Origin: an unicellular cyanobacterium SU2
Lineage (GTDB): Bacteria > Cyanobacteriota > Cyanobacteriia > Cyanobacteriales > Microcystaceae
Direction: 5' to 3'
Assembly: GCA_002110465.1 (NCBI GenBank)
Contig: NEED01000069.1
Span: forward strand, 268,564 to 332,563
DNA length: 64,000 nucleotides
Position numbers and translations under genes: made by a program. This document shows positions 27,740 to 37,292 of this stretch, in pieces (the first letter of the stretch is position 1; each line of letters opens with the position of its first letter). The notes below the pieces were generated by a model. The model was not told the origin of the DNA. It searched no databases and saw only the letters and a list, made by a program, of their open reading frames with translations.

Positions 27740-28999
27740 ATGACTGCTATACAAGAAAAAACTCTCGCAGCTAAAGTTCGTTCTGATTTTCCAATTTTGC
27801 AGCAGCAAATTCACGGAAAGCCCTTAATTTATCTCGACAATGCTGCTACTTCTCAAAAACCTCTAATCGTCCTTGATACCCTGCGTCATTACTATGAAAA
27901 AGATAACGCCAATGTTCATCGAGGGGCACATAGTTTAAGTGTGAGGGCAACGGAAGCTTATGAAGGGGCGAGGAATAAAGTCGCCAAATTTATCAACGCC
28001 CAATCATCTCAAGAAATTGTTTTTACTCGTAATGCCACAGAAGCCATTAATTTAGTCGCTTATAGTTGGGGGTTAACTAACTTAAAACCTGGAGATGAAA
28101 TTATTATTTCTGTTATGGAACACCATAGTAATATTGTTCCTTGGCAAATGATAGCCCAAAAGACAGGGGCAGTGATTAAATATGTCCCTTTAACGGAACA
28201 AGAAGAATTGGATTTATATCAGTTTAAAGCCTTATTATCAGAGAAGACAAAACTGGTTGCCATTGTCCATGTTTCTAATACGTTAGGTTGTATTAATCCA
28301 GTAGAAGAAATCACTTCTTTAGCCCATAAAGTAGGGGCAAAAGTGTTAATTGATGCGTGTCAAAGTGTTCCCCATTTAGCTATTAATGTCCAACAAATGG
28401 GCTGTGATTGGTTGGTGGCTAGTGGTCATAAAATGTGCGCCCCTACAGGGATTGGGTTTCTTTATGGTAAAAAAGAAATATTAGAAGAAATGCCGCCTTT
28501 CCTGGGGGGAGGAGAGATGATAGGAGAGGTATTTTTTGACGGGTTTACCTATGGAGAATTACCCCACAAATTTGAAGCAGGAACCCCCGCTATTGGGGAG
28601 GCGATCGCCCTAGGGGTAGCAGTGGATTATTTAACTGGTATTGGCTTTGATCAAATCCATGCTTATGAAGAAGAATTGACCGCCTATTTGTTTAAAAAAT
28701 TAGAAGAAGTTCCTAACTTACGAGTTTATGGACCTAAACCTACTTTAGACGGTAAAGGTAGGGCAGCTTTAGCTTCCTTTAATGTTGAAGGAATTCATGG
28801 GAGTGACTTATCAACCTTATTAGATAATGAAGGGGTTGCTATTCGGTCAGGACATCACTGTACTCAACCCTTACATCGCCTATTTGATGCGTCGGGAAGT
28901 GCCAGGGTGAGTTTATATTTTTACAATACCCGCTCCGAAATTGATAGCTTTATTTTGGCTTTAAAAGAAACCATAGATTTTTTCACTCAAATGATGTAA
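27740..28999 (+). CDS. sufS: Cysteine desulfurase SufS
   Basis: 419 aa PLP enzyme that removes sulfur from cysteine and passes it to the SufBCD scaffold. Conserved points: [11 protein letters not shown] at the start of the core, [15 protein letters not shown], the PLP-lysine segment [20 protein letters not shown], and the active-site cysteine in [13 protein letters not shown]. Group II (SufS/CsdA type). It is the last gene of sufBCDS; no SufE-like partner is next to it. Confidence 0.96.
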   Translation: MTAIQEKTLAAKVRSDFPILQQQIHGKPLIYLDNAATSQKPLIVLDTLRHYYEKDNANVHRGAHSLSVRATEAYEGARNKVAKFINAQSSQEIVFTRNATEAINLVAYSWGLTNLKPGDEIIISVMEHHSNIVPWQMIAQKTGAVIKYVPLTEQEELDLYQFKALLSEKTKLVAIVHVSNTLGCINPVEEITSLAHKVGAKVLIDACQSVPHLAINVQQMGCDWLVASGHKMCAPTGIGFLYGKKEILEEMPPFLGGGEMIGEVFFDGFTYGELPHKFEAGTPAIGEAIALGVAVDYLTGIGFDQIHAYEEELTAYLFKKLEEVPNLRVYGPKPTLDGKGRAALASFNVEGIHGSDLSTLLDNEGVAIRSGHHCTQPLHRLFDASGSARVSLYFYNTRSEIDSFILALKETIDFFTQMM

Positions 29000-29255
29000 T
29001 AATTAAGATTAGCCTGCGTTTTTTTGGGGGTGGAAACTTACCACCTCTTCTTACTTTATATAATAAATCTAAGTTTAGACAATCATCAAACTAACATTTC
29101 ACAATAGTATTTTTTTATTCTAAATTCTCAATTTGATTCACAACATGAATGGTCGCCTTAACTGAGAGAAATAATTTATAATAATTTTAGAAAAAAAAGG
29201 AATAAACTCAAGAAATCTGTGAGAGAATTTGATTACTAATCTTAATCAATGATTT

Positions 29256-29885
29256 ATGCTAACCGTTGCTATCCCCAAAGGCGCACTGTTATCTGATAGT
29301 ATCAAGCTATTCCAAAGTATTGGATTAGATTTTAGTGCCTTTCTCGACTCCAAAAACCGTCAATTACAAATTACAGACCCCACCAATACTGCCAAAGCCT
29401 TATTGGTGAGGGCGACTGATGTTCCCGTTTATGTTGAATATGGACAAGCGCAATTAGGGATAGTTGGCTATGATTTACTATTAGAAAAAACTCCTATAGT
29501 AGCGGATTTAGCAGATCTCACTTTTGGCTATTGTCGGATGTCCGTTGCGGTTCCTACCGCTAGTCCCTATAAGCGTCCTCTGGATCTTCCTCCCCACGGA
29601 AAAGTGGCTTCTAAATTCGTTAATTGTGCGAAAAACTATTTCCATCATTTAGATTTACCTGTGGAAATTATTCCCCTTTACGGGTCAGTTGAATTAGGCC
29701 CTATTACCGGAATGTCAGAAGCAATTGTAGACTTAGTTTCCACTGGACGGACGTTAAAACAAAATGGCTTAATGGAAATTGATACTTTATTTGAAAGTAC
29801 CGCTCATTTAATTGCTCATCCCCTAAGTTATCGCCTTAATTGCGATCAGATTAATTCTTGGGTTGAAAAGATTAGAAAAATATAG
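29256..29885 (+). CDS. hisG: ATP phosphoribosyltransferase, short form
   Basis: 209 aa. It catalyses the first step of histidine biosynthesis. It has [18 protein letters not shown] at the start, the [18 protein letters not shown] segment and the PRPP-binding [21 protein letters not shown] loop. The C-terminal regulatory domain of the long form is absent, so it needs HisZ, encoded elsewhere. The 256-bp gap before it holds an imperfect GGTGG/CCACC hairpin near 29030-29045 but no gene. Confidence 0.95.
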   Translation: MLTVAIPKGALLSDSIKLFQSIGLDFSAFLDSKNRQLQITDPTNTAKALLVRATDVPVYVEYGQAQLGIVGYDLLLEKTPIVADLADLTFGYCRMSVAVPTASPYKRPLDLPPHGKVASKFVNCAKNYFHHLDLPVEIIPLYGSVELGPITGMSEAIVDLVSTGRTLKQNGLMEIDTLFESTAHLIAHPLSYRLNCDQINSWVEKIRKI

Positions 29886-29924
29886 TCATAGCTAAGCCAA
29901 ATTATTGGTATATTTTTTCAAGGT

Positions 29925-29947
29925 TTGTAGTAAGGACTTTAGTCCTA
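29925..29947. repeat. Hairpin repeat AGGACTTTAGTCCT
   Basis: Relative of the GGGCTTTAGCCC family, with the same GTAGTAAGG lead-in. AGGACT and AGTCCT form the stem. It lies between the convergent hisG and ddl genes, where it may help to end transcripts. Confidence 0.6.
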
Positions 29948-30012
29948 TTAGAGTAGTCCAAACATGACTTACGACAAACATAGAATTAATTTTGCTTACT
30001 TCTTATTGCCTA

Positions 30013-31068
30013 TCAATTATTTCTTTCTAAGGCTAATTGAATCAATTGATCGACTAATTCTGGAAAAGTCACCCCTGTTGCGTTCCACAGTTGGGGATAC
30101 ATACTAAACGCAGTAAACCCAGGAAGGGTATTAATTTCATTAATAAACACTTCTTGGCTATCTTCGACATAGAAAAAGTCTACCCTAGCTAGTCCTGCCC
30201 CATCGACTGCGGCAAAAGCAAGAATAGCCATTTCTTGAATTTGAGTAATAATAGTCTCAGGAAGTTGAGCAGGAATGTGTAATTGTGCCTTACCGTCGGT
30301 ATATTTCGCCTCGTAGTCGTAGAAATCAGCATTATAGGTAATTTCCCCAACTACCGACGCTTTGGGGTTATCATTGCCTAAAACCGCACATTCAACCTCT
30401 CGAGCGGTTACTCCTGTTTCAATAACAATGCGTCTGTCGTAACTTGCTGCATTATCTAACGCGGCTTCAAGTTCGGAACGCGATCGCACTTTAGCAATTC
30501 CTACGGATGACCCTAGGTTAGCAGGTTTGACAAAACAAGGATAACCTACTATTTCTTCAATTTCATCGCAAAGCTTGGGGAAAACGCAGGGATTAGACCA
30601 AATTTCAGCCCTATCCACCGCCGTGTATTCAACTTGGGGTAATCCTACTTGAGCAAAGGCCATTTTCATGGCAATCTTATCCATTCCTACCGATGATCCT
30701 AACACCCCACTTCCCACAAAAGGCGTTTGCATTAAAGTTAATAACCCTTGTATCGTTCCGTCTTCCCCGTTGGGACCATGCAAGATGGGAAACCACACAT
30801 CCACCTCACTCACTTGAGGGGGAAATTGCCATAATTGTTGCGCGGTTGCTTCTTCACAGGGTAGGGGAGTTCCTTGATCAAGGATTTGTTGTGCGGTATT
30901 TCCCGCTTGCCAAACTCCATTTTTTTGAATGTATACGGGTAATATCTCGTATTTTTGGGGGTTATCTGCGGTGTTTAAAGCGGTTGCGATCGCCTTGGCC
31001 GACTTGATGGAAACTTCATGTTCTCCTGATCGTCCCCCAAACAACAATCCTACCCGTAATTTGGTCAT
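30013..31068 (-). CDS. ddl: D-alanine--D-alanine ligase
   Basis: 351 aa ATP-grasp enzyme that makes the D-Ala-D-Ala dipeptide of peptidoglycan. It has [17 protein letters not shown] near the N-terminus, [29 protein letters not shown] for ATP binding, [11 protein letters not shown] and the [20 protein letters not shown] metal/substrate segment. Complete. Single gene, convergent with hisG. The 276 bp upstream (31069-31344) contain no gene. Confidence 0.96.
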   Translation of the reverse strand: MTKLRVGLLFGGRSGEHEVSIKSAKAIATALNTADNPQKYEILPVYIQKNGVWQAGNTAQQILDQGTPLPCEEATAQQLWQFPPQVSEVDVWFPILHGPNGEDGTIQGLLTLMQTPFVGSGVLGSSVGMDKIAMKMAFAQVGLPQVEYTAVDRAEIWSNPCVFPKLCDEIEEIVGYPCFVKPANLGSSVGIAKVRSRSELEAALDNAASYDRRIVIETGVTAREVECAVLGNDNPKASVVGEITYNADFYDYEAKYTDGKAQLHIPAQLPETIITQIQEMAILAFAAVDGAGLARVDFFYVEDSQEVFINEINTLPGFTAFSMYPQLWNATGVTFPELVDQLIQLALERNN

Positions 31069-31419
31069 TCTTGATACTCCTTATTTCTAAACAGCGATCG
31101 CACCTATTGTTTAACTATAGACGACCGACTCGAACTTAGGGAAGTTCCGTTGAGGTTTCAACTTATAATTAACATTAATTTAGATTTTGATTTTAATTTC
31201 TTAGTTTTTAGACATTAGATATTCCATTTACGGTTATTTTTAGTCATTAAATTCTGACTTGTTTTAAACTTTTAATTAGTAACAATAGGTCTGATCGGTT
31301 TTAATCAAATCCCTAGCAAATATTTAAGATGACTAAAACAAAAATTGACAAATTCTTCTAGGAAAATTATACTTTCCGAGTATGCCTGTATATTAGAGTT
31401 TTACCGAAAAATCTACCGT

Positions 31420-31695
31420 ATGTTGAGAAAAATTCAAGAATATATCAACAATTTTCATCTAAGGAAACAAATTACTGCTTTGCTTAGTTTTGTTTTTGTA
31501 GGAGGAATTCTTGTCTGTGGTTTAGCTTTAGCTATTATTTTAAATCAGAACGCTCAAGCTCAAATTATTGCAGAAGCAGAAGTTGCCTTCAAAACAATTA
31601 TGGCTGTTAGATCTTATACTAATTTAAATCCTAGTAATATGCGAGATAAAGCAGTGGAAATATTTATTTATGCTGACTTCGGTTTTGGCCGATAA
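31420..31695 (+). pseudogene. Remnant of a membrane sensor with Tll0287-like domain
   Basis: About 91 codons from an ATG at 31420. The start MLRKIQEYINNFHLRKQITALL and a membrane segment (LLSFVFVGGILVCGLALAIIL) are followed by the EAEVAFKTIMAVRSYTN block of Tll0287-like periplasmic sensor domains. It then jumps straight to LNPSNMRDKAVEIF, a motif that in intact proteins lies some 40 residues later, and ends at a stop soon after. This is best read as an internal deletion plus frameshift in a sensor kinase or cyclase gene, of which only the start remains. Family from recollection; decay is inferred. Confidence 0.6.
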
Positions 31696-31793
31696 TGTTA
31701 ATGGTGTATCTAAAAAGAAACAAATAGGGGTTAACGGCTGTTGACTCCTTGAGATGACAACGGTAAGTAATTTATCTTATTAGGAGCCTAAAA

Positions 31794-32318
31794 ATGGGAT
31801 TATTAGAGCAAATTCTGAGTGCTATTGACAGTCCAACTCAACAAGCAAGTCCAGATCAACTAAGTCAAATTTTGACAACGGTTCAACAGCTTGCTAAAAG
31901 TCAAGGGGTGAACCCCCAAACTACTCAAACAGTAGCTGCTGTGGTTGGTCAATTTGTACGGCGATCACTTCAAGAAAAACGAGAGACTTTAGGAACAGGA
32001 TCAACGGAAGAAATAGTCAATCAATACAGTGGGGTTCAACCCAATTCAGAAGCTGTACAAGCGATTTTATCACCCCAACAACAGCAAGAAGTTGCCCAAG
32101 TTGCATCCCAAAAAACAGGGTTAGATTTTTCTAAAATTCAAGCAATGTTACCCATTTTAGTGCCTATTATTCTCAATTTATTACAAGCAGGTGCGAGTAA
32201 ACCAGGAACATCATCGAGTCAACAAAATTCTGTTCTCAGTACGTTTTTAGATACGGATAATGATGGAGATATAGATCTGGCTGATACTTTATCTTTGGCA
32301 AGTCGTTTCTTAGGTTAA
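31794..32318 (+). CDS. DUF937-family protein with C-terminal calcium-loop-like segment
   Basis: 174 aa, soluble. The N-terminal helical part (LLEQILSAIDSP...LTTVQQLAKSQGVNP) and the ILSPQQQQEVAQVASQKTGLDFSKIQAMLPILVPIILNLL block match DUF937/YidB-like proteins. The tail contains DTDNDGDIDLADTLSLASRFLG, with the spacing of an EF-hand/dockerin loop (D-x-D-x-D-G-D-I-x-x-x-D), suggesting Ca2+ binding. An AGGAG lies 6 bases before the ATG. Function unknown. A perfect 11-bp hairpin follows the stop. Confidence 0.78.
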   Translation: MGLLEQILSAIDSPTQQASPDQLSQILTTVQQLAKSQGVNPQTTQTVAAVVGQFVRRSLQEKRETLGTGSTEEIVNQYSGVQPNSEAVQAILSPQQQQEVAQVASQKTGLDFSKIQAMLPILVPIILNLLQAGASKPGTSSSQQNSVLSTFLDTDNDGDIDLADTLSLASRFLG

Positions 32319-32331
32319 TTGATAGAAAAAA

Positions 32332-32359
32332 TTAGGGATCAACCCTTTTTGATCCCTAA
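32332..32359 (-). terminator. Perfect 11-bp hairpin, terminator-like on minus strand
   Basis: TTAGGGATCAA (32332-32342) pairs perfectly with TTGATCCCTAA (32349-32359). The U tract (TTTTTT) is on the minus strand only; on the plus strand AAAA follows. So it is a better terminator for leftward transcription, although it may also protect the 3' end of the DUF937 message. Confidence 0.55.
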
Positions 32360-32855
32360 AAATATGTTGTCAAAAAAATCAATAAACTTTTCTTTACTTT
32401 CAGGAGTTGCTGACATATTGATTGTATTTTTGTATAGCTTGGTTATAGCACATTATTTCTACTGCTAGACGATTTTGAGTTCCTTTAATTTCATACTAAA
32501 GATTAATAAAAAGTTGATTAGATTGCAGGTTTGAATCGGTGATTGCATACGCTTATAAACGGGCGATCGCTTGATTTCTCCTGTTGCTTGGGCTTTTTCT
32601 TCAGGAGTCACAGCTTCTAAATACGACTGGCGAGATGTGACTAATATCAAATCTGCCTATGATAGTGGAATAAAAATCTTAACGAACTTCGCTTATTCTC
32701 TAGGTTTGTTAATCTACTTTTAAAGGCGGATTTAGTATGAGGGGATAATAAAAAACCTGTCTAGTTTCATATCCTAGGTTTGGTAGAATATTTTTGACTA
32801 AGATGGTTAAAATAAACTACTATTTAGGAACTTATCCGTAACTTATAATTAACTT
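32360..32855. other. Gene-poor stretch with one doubtful minus-strand ORF
   Basis: No recognised gene. A 61-codon minus-strand frame (32465-32650, starting MILVTSRQSYLEAVTPEEKA) has protein-like composition in its first 40 residues and points towards the leftward terminator at 32332-32359, so it may be a short gene or the tail of a degraded one. I cannot assign it to a family. Confidence 0.35.
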
Positions 32856-34244
32856 ATGAAACAGAAGTCTATTAACCTTTATTTGCTCTGGATTATTACT
32901 GGTATGAGTATTGTAATACTCTTTTTATGTGCCAGTTTACGTCATTTTTTATTTCAATCAAATGCTTTAGATTTGGGGTGGTTTGATCAAGCAATTTATC
33001 TAATTAGTCAAGGACAACCTCCGATAGTTTCTTTTGTAGATGATCATATTTTAGGAGATCACGCGGCTTTTATTTTTTATCCTTTGGCATTATTTTATGT
33101 AATTTATCCCAATGTACATTGGTTGTTTGCTATTCAAGCGATCGCTCTTGGTTTAGGGGCAATTCCTATTTATAAGTTAGCCCAAAAATCAGGGTTACAA
33201 GAAAATTTAGCTTTAACCATGTCAGGAGTTTATTTACTTTATCCCCTAATTTTCAATTTAAACCTATTTGATTTTCATTCAGAAGTCATAGCTTTACCTC
33301 TTGTACTTTGGGCAATTCTCGCGGCAAAAAATAATCAATTTTGGCGATTTTTATTAGCAATTATTATTATCTTAAGTTGTAAAGCGGTACTATCTTTAAC
33401 TGTTGCAGCTATGGGACTATGGTTATTAATTTTTGAAAGAAAACGTCTTTGTGGTAGTGTGGCATTAGGATTAGGAGTTTTCTGGTTTTTAATCGCAACT
33501 CAAGTCATTATTCCTCAGTTTAGTGGGGATGAAGTCGCCGCAGTGGGACGTTATTCCTTTTTAGGAGATTCTATCGGAGAAATTATCAAAAACCTCTTTT
33601 TAAATCCTGGTGTTATTCTTAGTCGAATTTTTACCTTACCTAATCTTGAATATTTAGTTTTATTAGTGGTTCCTGTAATTTGGGGATTATTCCCAAGTCA
33701 GTTAACCCCAATGGTTGCAGCTATTCCTCAGTTAGGATTAAATTTACTGACTGATTACCAACCCCAAAAAGATTTAGTTCATCAATATTCTTTGCCAATT
33801 TTACCTTTTCTATTACTCTCAGTTATTTATACATTAGCAGCAAAAAAAAGTTTAATCAAGCGTCCTAGGCTTATAATACTTTGGTCATTAATTTGCTTTT
33901 TGGCATTAGCTAAATATAGTTATTTTGGCTCAAAATATTTAGAACAATTAGACACTTTATCCGCCATGAAACAAGCAGTTAAGTTAGTTCCTCCCCAGGT
34001 AACAGTTTTAACTTCCCCTCAAATTGCACCCCATTTAACCCATCGTCCTGTAGTAAAATTAGCGATCAAAGATGCAGAACCTATTGATATTAATAGTTTT
34101 GATTCTATTCTACTCAATGTTCGTCATCCGAGTTGGCCAAATTCCCAAGAAACCGTTATTAATTTAGTTGAACAATTAAAACAAAACTCAAAATTTACCT
34201 CTGTTTATGAAAAAGATGATGTATTTTTGTTTAAGCAAAATTAG
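32856..34244 (+). CDS. DUF2079 membrane protein
   Basis: 462 aa with about nine to ten membrane helices. Family hallmarks: FQSNALDLGWFDQAIYLISQGQPP near the N-terminus, DDHILGDHAAFIFYPLALFYVIYP, LNLFDFHSEVIALPLVLWAI, and the soluble C-terminal segment (VTVLTSPQIAPHLTHRPVVKLA). DUF2079 proteins resemble GT-C glycosyltransferases in topology and are thought to use lipid-linked sugars, but no activity is established. Single gene with its own 5' region. Confidence 0.85.
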   Translation: MKQKSINLYLLWIITGMSIVILFLCASLRHFLFQSNALDLGWFDQAIYLISQGQPPIVSFVDDHILGDHAAFIFYPLALFYVIYPNVHWLFAIQAIALGLGAIPIYKLAQKSGLQENLALTMSGVYLLYPLIFNLNLFDFHSEVIALPLVLWAILAAKNNQFWRFLLAIIIILSCKAVLSLTVAAMGLWLLIFERKRLCGSVALGLGVFWFLIATQVIIPQFSGDEVAAVGRYSFLGDSIGEIIKNLFLNPGVILSRIFTLPNLEYLVLLVVPVIWGLFPSQLTPMVAAIPQLGLNLLTDYQPQKDLVHQYSLPILPFLLLSVIYTLAAKKSLIKRPRLIILWSLICFLALAKYSYFGSKYLEQLDTLSAMKQAVKLVPPQVTVLTSPQIAPHLTHRPVVKLAIKDAEPIDINSFDSILLNVRHPSWPNSQETVINLVEQLKQNSKFTSVYEKDDVFLFKQN

Positions 34245-34394
34245 CTCTGGAGTTTAAGCTGTTGTGCATTTAAACTACTTATTGTAAATTAGAATTTACC
34301 CAGGATCTGAGAAGATACATAGAATTGTTTAAATAATTGTGCTAAAGTTTCCTAATATGATAAGATTTGCTAACAAAAGCAGAAAATACAACTT

Positions 34395-35618
34395 ATGACT
34401 ACTGTAATTGTCATTCATGGTATAGGTGGCAGACTGCATAACTATCCAGAGACATTCGAGATAATTAAAAAAGCGATTCAAGATCGTAGACAAGGTGTTA
34501 TAGTACAACCTTGTCTTTGGGGAGATGATCATGGTGCTAAATATAGAGTAGGACAAAATATAAGTGTTTCTACTCCTAGATATGATGAAACCATTGAAGA
34601 AGAGAATCTAGATGAATATCTGTTGTGGGAACAGCTATATAAAGATCCATATTACGAAATTCGTTTCTTATCACAAAAACAACCTCAAGTTAGAAGATCT
34701 ATTCGTTCGGGAGATCAACTCACTCCATCTCAGCAACTTGATGCGAGTCTAAAGAGACTATTGGAAAGCTATACAACCAGAAAAGATCTCAATCACTTAA
34801 CATTATTATCTGGAATTAAAGAGGATATATTTAAGCAAACTTATCAAGAAATTATAGAATTAGATTTTTATCAACAGTTAAAGAATAATGCATCAGAGTC
34901 TTTAAATGATTCGTATGATGTACTTTCCAGATTATTTGTAGCAAAAGTTATTTATCTTTTAAAATATAGCTCTGCTTCTATTTGTTACAATGCAAAGCAA
35001 CGGAATAAGCTTGTAGATTTATGTTTTCAGATATTGACTGAAAAACCAGAAAGAGCGTTAGGAATAAACTGGTTGAAAAAACAATCTTTATTAGGACTTC
35101 AATGTATCTTTGTGGATTCAAAGAGAGGATCGCTTACTGATAATTTTTCTCCTCTTGCTGGAGATATTTTAGTTTATCAAGCTAATGGCAAGAGAATTCG
35201 CCAATTTATTAAAGACGAGATTGAAAAAGAAGAAATTGAACCACCTGTTGTTCTTTTGGCTCATAGCTTAGGCGGAATTGCCTGTGTCGACTTGCTGGTT
35301 GAACAAGATTTACCGAAAGTTAAATTGTTAATTACTGTTGGATCTCAAGCTCCGTTTTTGTATGAAATTGGTGCATTACAAAGTTTATTGCCAGATCCAA
35401 TCACTGATCAATTGCCTCTTCTACCACAGCACTTCTTTTCTGAAGAGAAATGGCTCAATATTTATGATACTAAAGACATTTTAAGCTATTATGCCGAAGG
35501 AGCGTTTCCTGGACGAGTGAAAGATGTGCCAGTTAATAATAAACAACCTTTTCCAGAAGCTCATCTTGCTTATTGGTCTAATGAAAATATGTGGGAAGAA
35601 ATCGTGAATAGATTGTGA
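34395..35618 (+). CDS. Alpha/beta hydrolase (lipase-like), first gene of putative conflict operon
   Basis: 407 aa. An oxyanion-hole motif VIVIHGIGGRLHNY starts the protein, the nucleophile elbow is LAHSLGGIAC with Ser291, and Asp358 or Asp361 (NIYDTKDILSYY) and His390 (PEAHLAYW) complete a plausible Ser-Asp-His triad. A helical insertion of about 200 residues (roughly 65-265) separates strand 1 from the rest, much larger than in housekeeping esterases, and may form a lid or an interaction domain. It lies 10 bp upstream of a caspase-like gene. A lipase-like effector or processing role in the same system is inferred from context. Confidence 0.8.
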   Translation: MTTVIVIHGIGGRLHNYPETFEIIKKAIQDRRQGVIVQPCLWGDDHGAKYRVGQNISVSTPRYDETIEEENLDEYLLWEQLYKDPYYEIRFLSQKQPQVRRSIRSGDQLTPSQQLDASLKRLLESYTTRKDLNHLTLLSGIKEDIFKQTYQEIIELDFYQQLKNNASESLNDSYDVLSRLFVAKVIYLLKYSSASICYNAKQRNKLVDLCFQILTEKPERALGINWLKKQSLLGLQCIFVDSKRGSLTDNFSPLAGDILVYQANGKRIRQFIKDEIEKEEIEPPVVLLAHSLGGIACVDLLVEQDLPKVKLLITVGSQAPFLYEIGALQSLLPDPITDQLPLLPQHFFSEEKWLNIYDTKDILSYYAEGAFPGRVKDVPVNNKQPFPEAHLAYWSNENMWEEIVNRL

Positions 35619-35628
35619 AGAGGTTGCC

Positions 35629-37290
35629 ATGAATACTATCGACATTAATTCCAGTAATATTTATGCTTTCATAGTGGGGATTGAGAAATATGACTTTCAA
35701 GATTTTACAGACTTCCCTGGTCCAAGTAGTGAAGCCATAAGGTTTGCTAAGTGGCTTAGAAACCAGAAGGTTCCAGCAAATAATATTTGGTTATTTGTCT
35801 CTTTTTTAGAAAAACAAGAGTCATCAGTCGATATTGATGTAGAGATTAGAGAGCCTACTAGAAATAACATAGCATCAATTTTAGATACACAATTATTTTC
35901 ATCAAGCCAATGTGGAGATTTATTGTATATCTTTTGGGGTGGACATGGTTGTCTAACGAGATTTTCAGGAAAAACTACTCGACGGCTTTTGTGTCAAGAT
36001 TCCCTTGTTAAGGATTCTAATTCTAATTACGAAAACTTCTACAATCTTAATGTAGAAAAACTAATAACTGCACTAAAAGAGTCTCCAAAAAACCTAGGAT
36101 TCAAAAAGCAAGTGTTTTTAATTGATTCTTGTGCAACTCTTGTAACTGATAACGATTCAGTAGCAAGCTTTGAATCAGATGAAATTCCGTGTCGTTATAA
36201 TCCTGGTTTATCTTTAAAAGTACCAATTCATAATCAAGAGATTTTTTACGGTGCAGTTAATTTTGGAGTGTCGAAAGGCAAACTGTCAAACGCTTTTTTA
36301 GACTTTCTTGAACAACAACCTAGTCTATTTTTAAATAGTGAGGGGTTCAAAGCCTATCTTGATAATTTACAACCTCCATTAGAGTTTATCTATGGACAAT
36401 CGAAATCTGATACTTATGGCTTCAACAAGAATGTCGACAAAATAAACCAGTTCATGAATAAACCTAAAACAATTTTAGCTGATAGAGATAAAATTCTACA
36501 ATTTTTTCGAGAAATGATTTTGAGCAAGCAGAGGGAAAGAATTCTCTCAATAAGAGTTCCGCAAGGGACAGAACGAGATTTGTTAATAAAACGTTTAAAA
36601 GAAGAAGCTCGTTACAATCATTACTTAGCTGGAGAGATAATCGAAATTAATCTTAATTTAGCTAATCCAGGAGTTAGTTATATAAGTTATATTTTTAGTC
36701 AAGTAATTCAACAATTAGGAATAGAAAATTTTCCTGAATTTAGTAGTAAAGTAAAAAATTTATTAAATAATGATGAACTATCAGAGGATGATTCGGAAAT
36801 TCTCTCAGAAAACTGTCTTCAAAGCATACTACAAAAGTTTGGACAAGATTATGCAAATCGTGAGCGAAAAAATCGTTTATCACAATTAACTCAAACATTT
36901 TTTGAGGATTTATTTAACTTTAATCAAGAGAAAGTAGATTTATGTCAAAAAAAGATACTGATAATCATAGATGGTTATTGTGATAAATATTCTAAAATAC
37001 AGTTATTTGAATCAGTAATGTGGTTAGAAGAACAATTTATTTCTAAGATTAATGAGACTAAAACCATGATTTGGGTTCTTTTTGGGAAGTCTTCTACAGA
37101 AGAACAACAGCAATGTAAAGTTTTTCAACTTGACATTCTTGAATCCAGGATTCCACTACAATTATGGTTAGAGTATTGTCAAGCTAAGAAATACCAAGTA
37201 AATGAAAATCAGATACGAGAATTGGCAGAAAAATCTCTAATTACAGATCAAATGTACTTGATTGTTGATAATCTACTAAAACTTAAGTAA
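35629..37290 (+). CDS. Caspase-like protease fused to degenerate STAND-type NTPase region
   Basis: 553 aa. Residues 1-270 form a caspase-like (peptidase C14) domain: [12 protein letters not shown], catalytic His106 in IFWGGHGC, catalytic Cys168 in FLIDSCAT, and a late [21 protein letters not shown] segment. Residues 275-553 resemble a STAND NTPase core: the P-loop place reads [12 protein letters not shown] (308-319) without GKS/T, and a Walker-B-like hydrophobic strand is [12 protein letters not shown] (441-452). ATP hydrolysis is therefore unlikely. An AGAGG precedes the ATG. The next gene starts 2 bases after the stop, implying coupled translation. Confidence 0.82.
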   Translation: MNTIDINSSNIYAFIVGIEKYDFQDFTDFPGPSSEAIRFAKWLRNQKVPANNIWLFVSFLEKQESSVDIDVEIREPTRNNIASILDTQLFSSSQCGDLLYIFWGGHGCLTRFSGKTTRRLLCQDSLVKDSNSNYENFYNLNVEKLITALKESPKNLGFKKQVFLIDSCATLVTDNDSVASFESDEIPCRYNPGLSLKVPIHNQEIFYGAVNFGVSKGKLSNAFLDFLEQQPSLFLNSEGFKAYLDNLQPPLEFIYGQSKSDTYGFNKNVDKINQFMNKPKTILADRDKILQFFREMILSKQRERILSIRVPQGTERDLLIKRLKEEARYNHYLAGEIIEINLNLANPGVSYISYIFSQVIQQLGIENFPEFSSKVKNLLNNDELSEDDSEILSENCLQSILQKFGQDYANRERKNRLSQLTQTFFEDLFNFNQEKVDLCQKKILIIIDGYCDKYSKIQLFESVMWLEEQFISKINETKTMIWVLFGKSSTEEQQQCKVFQLDILESRIPLQLWLEYCQAKKYQVNENQIRELAEKSLITDQMYLIVDNLLKLK

Positions 37291-37292
37291 AA

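Noticed and set aside
30693..31007. Plus-strand ORF opposite ddl
   Set aside because: It is the complement of a highly conserved ATP-grasp gene; no start signal.
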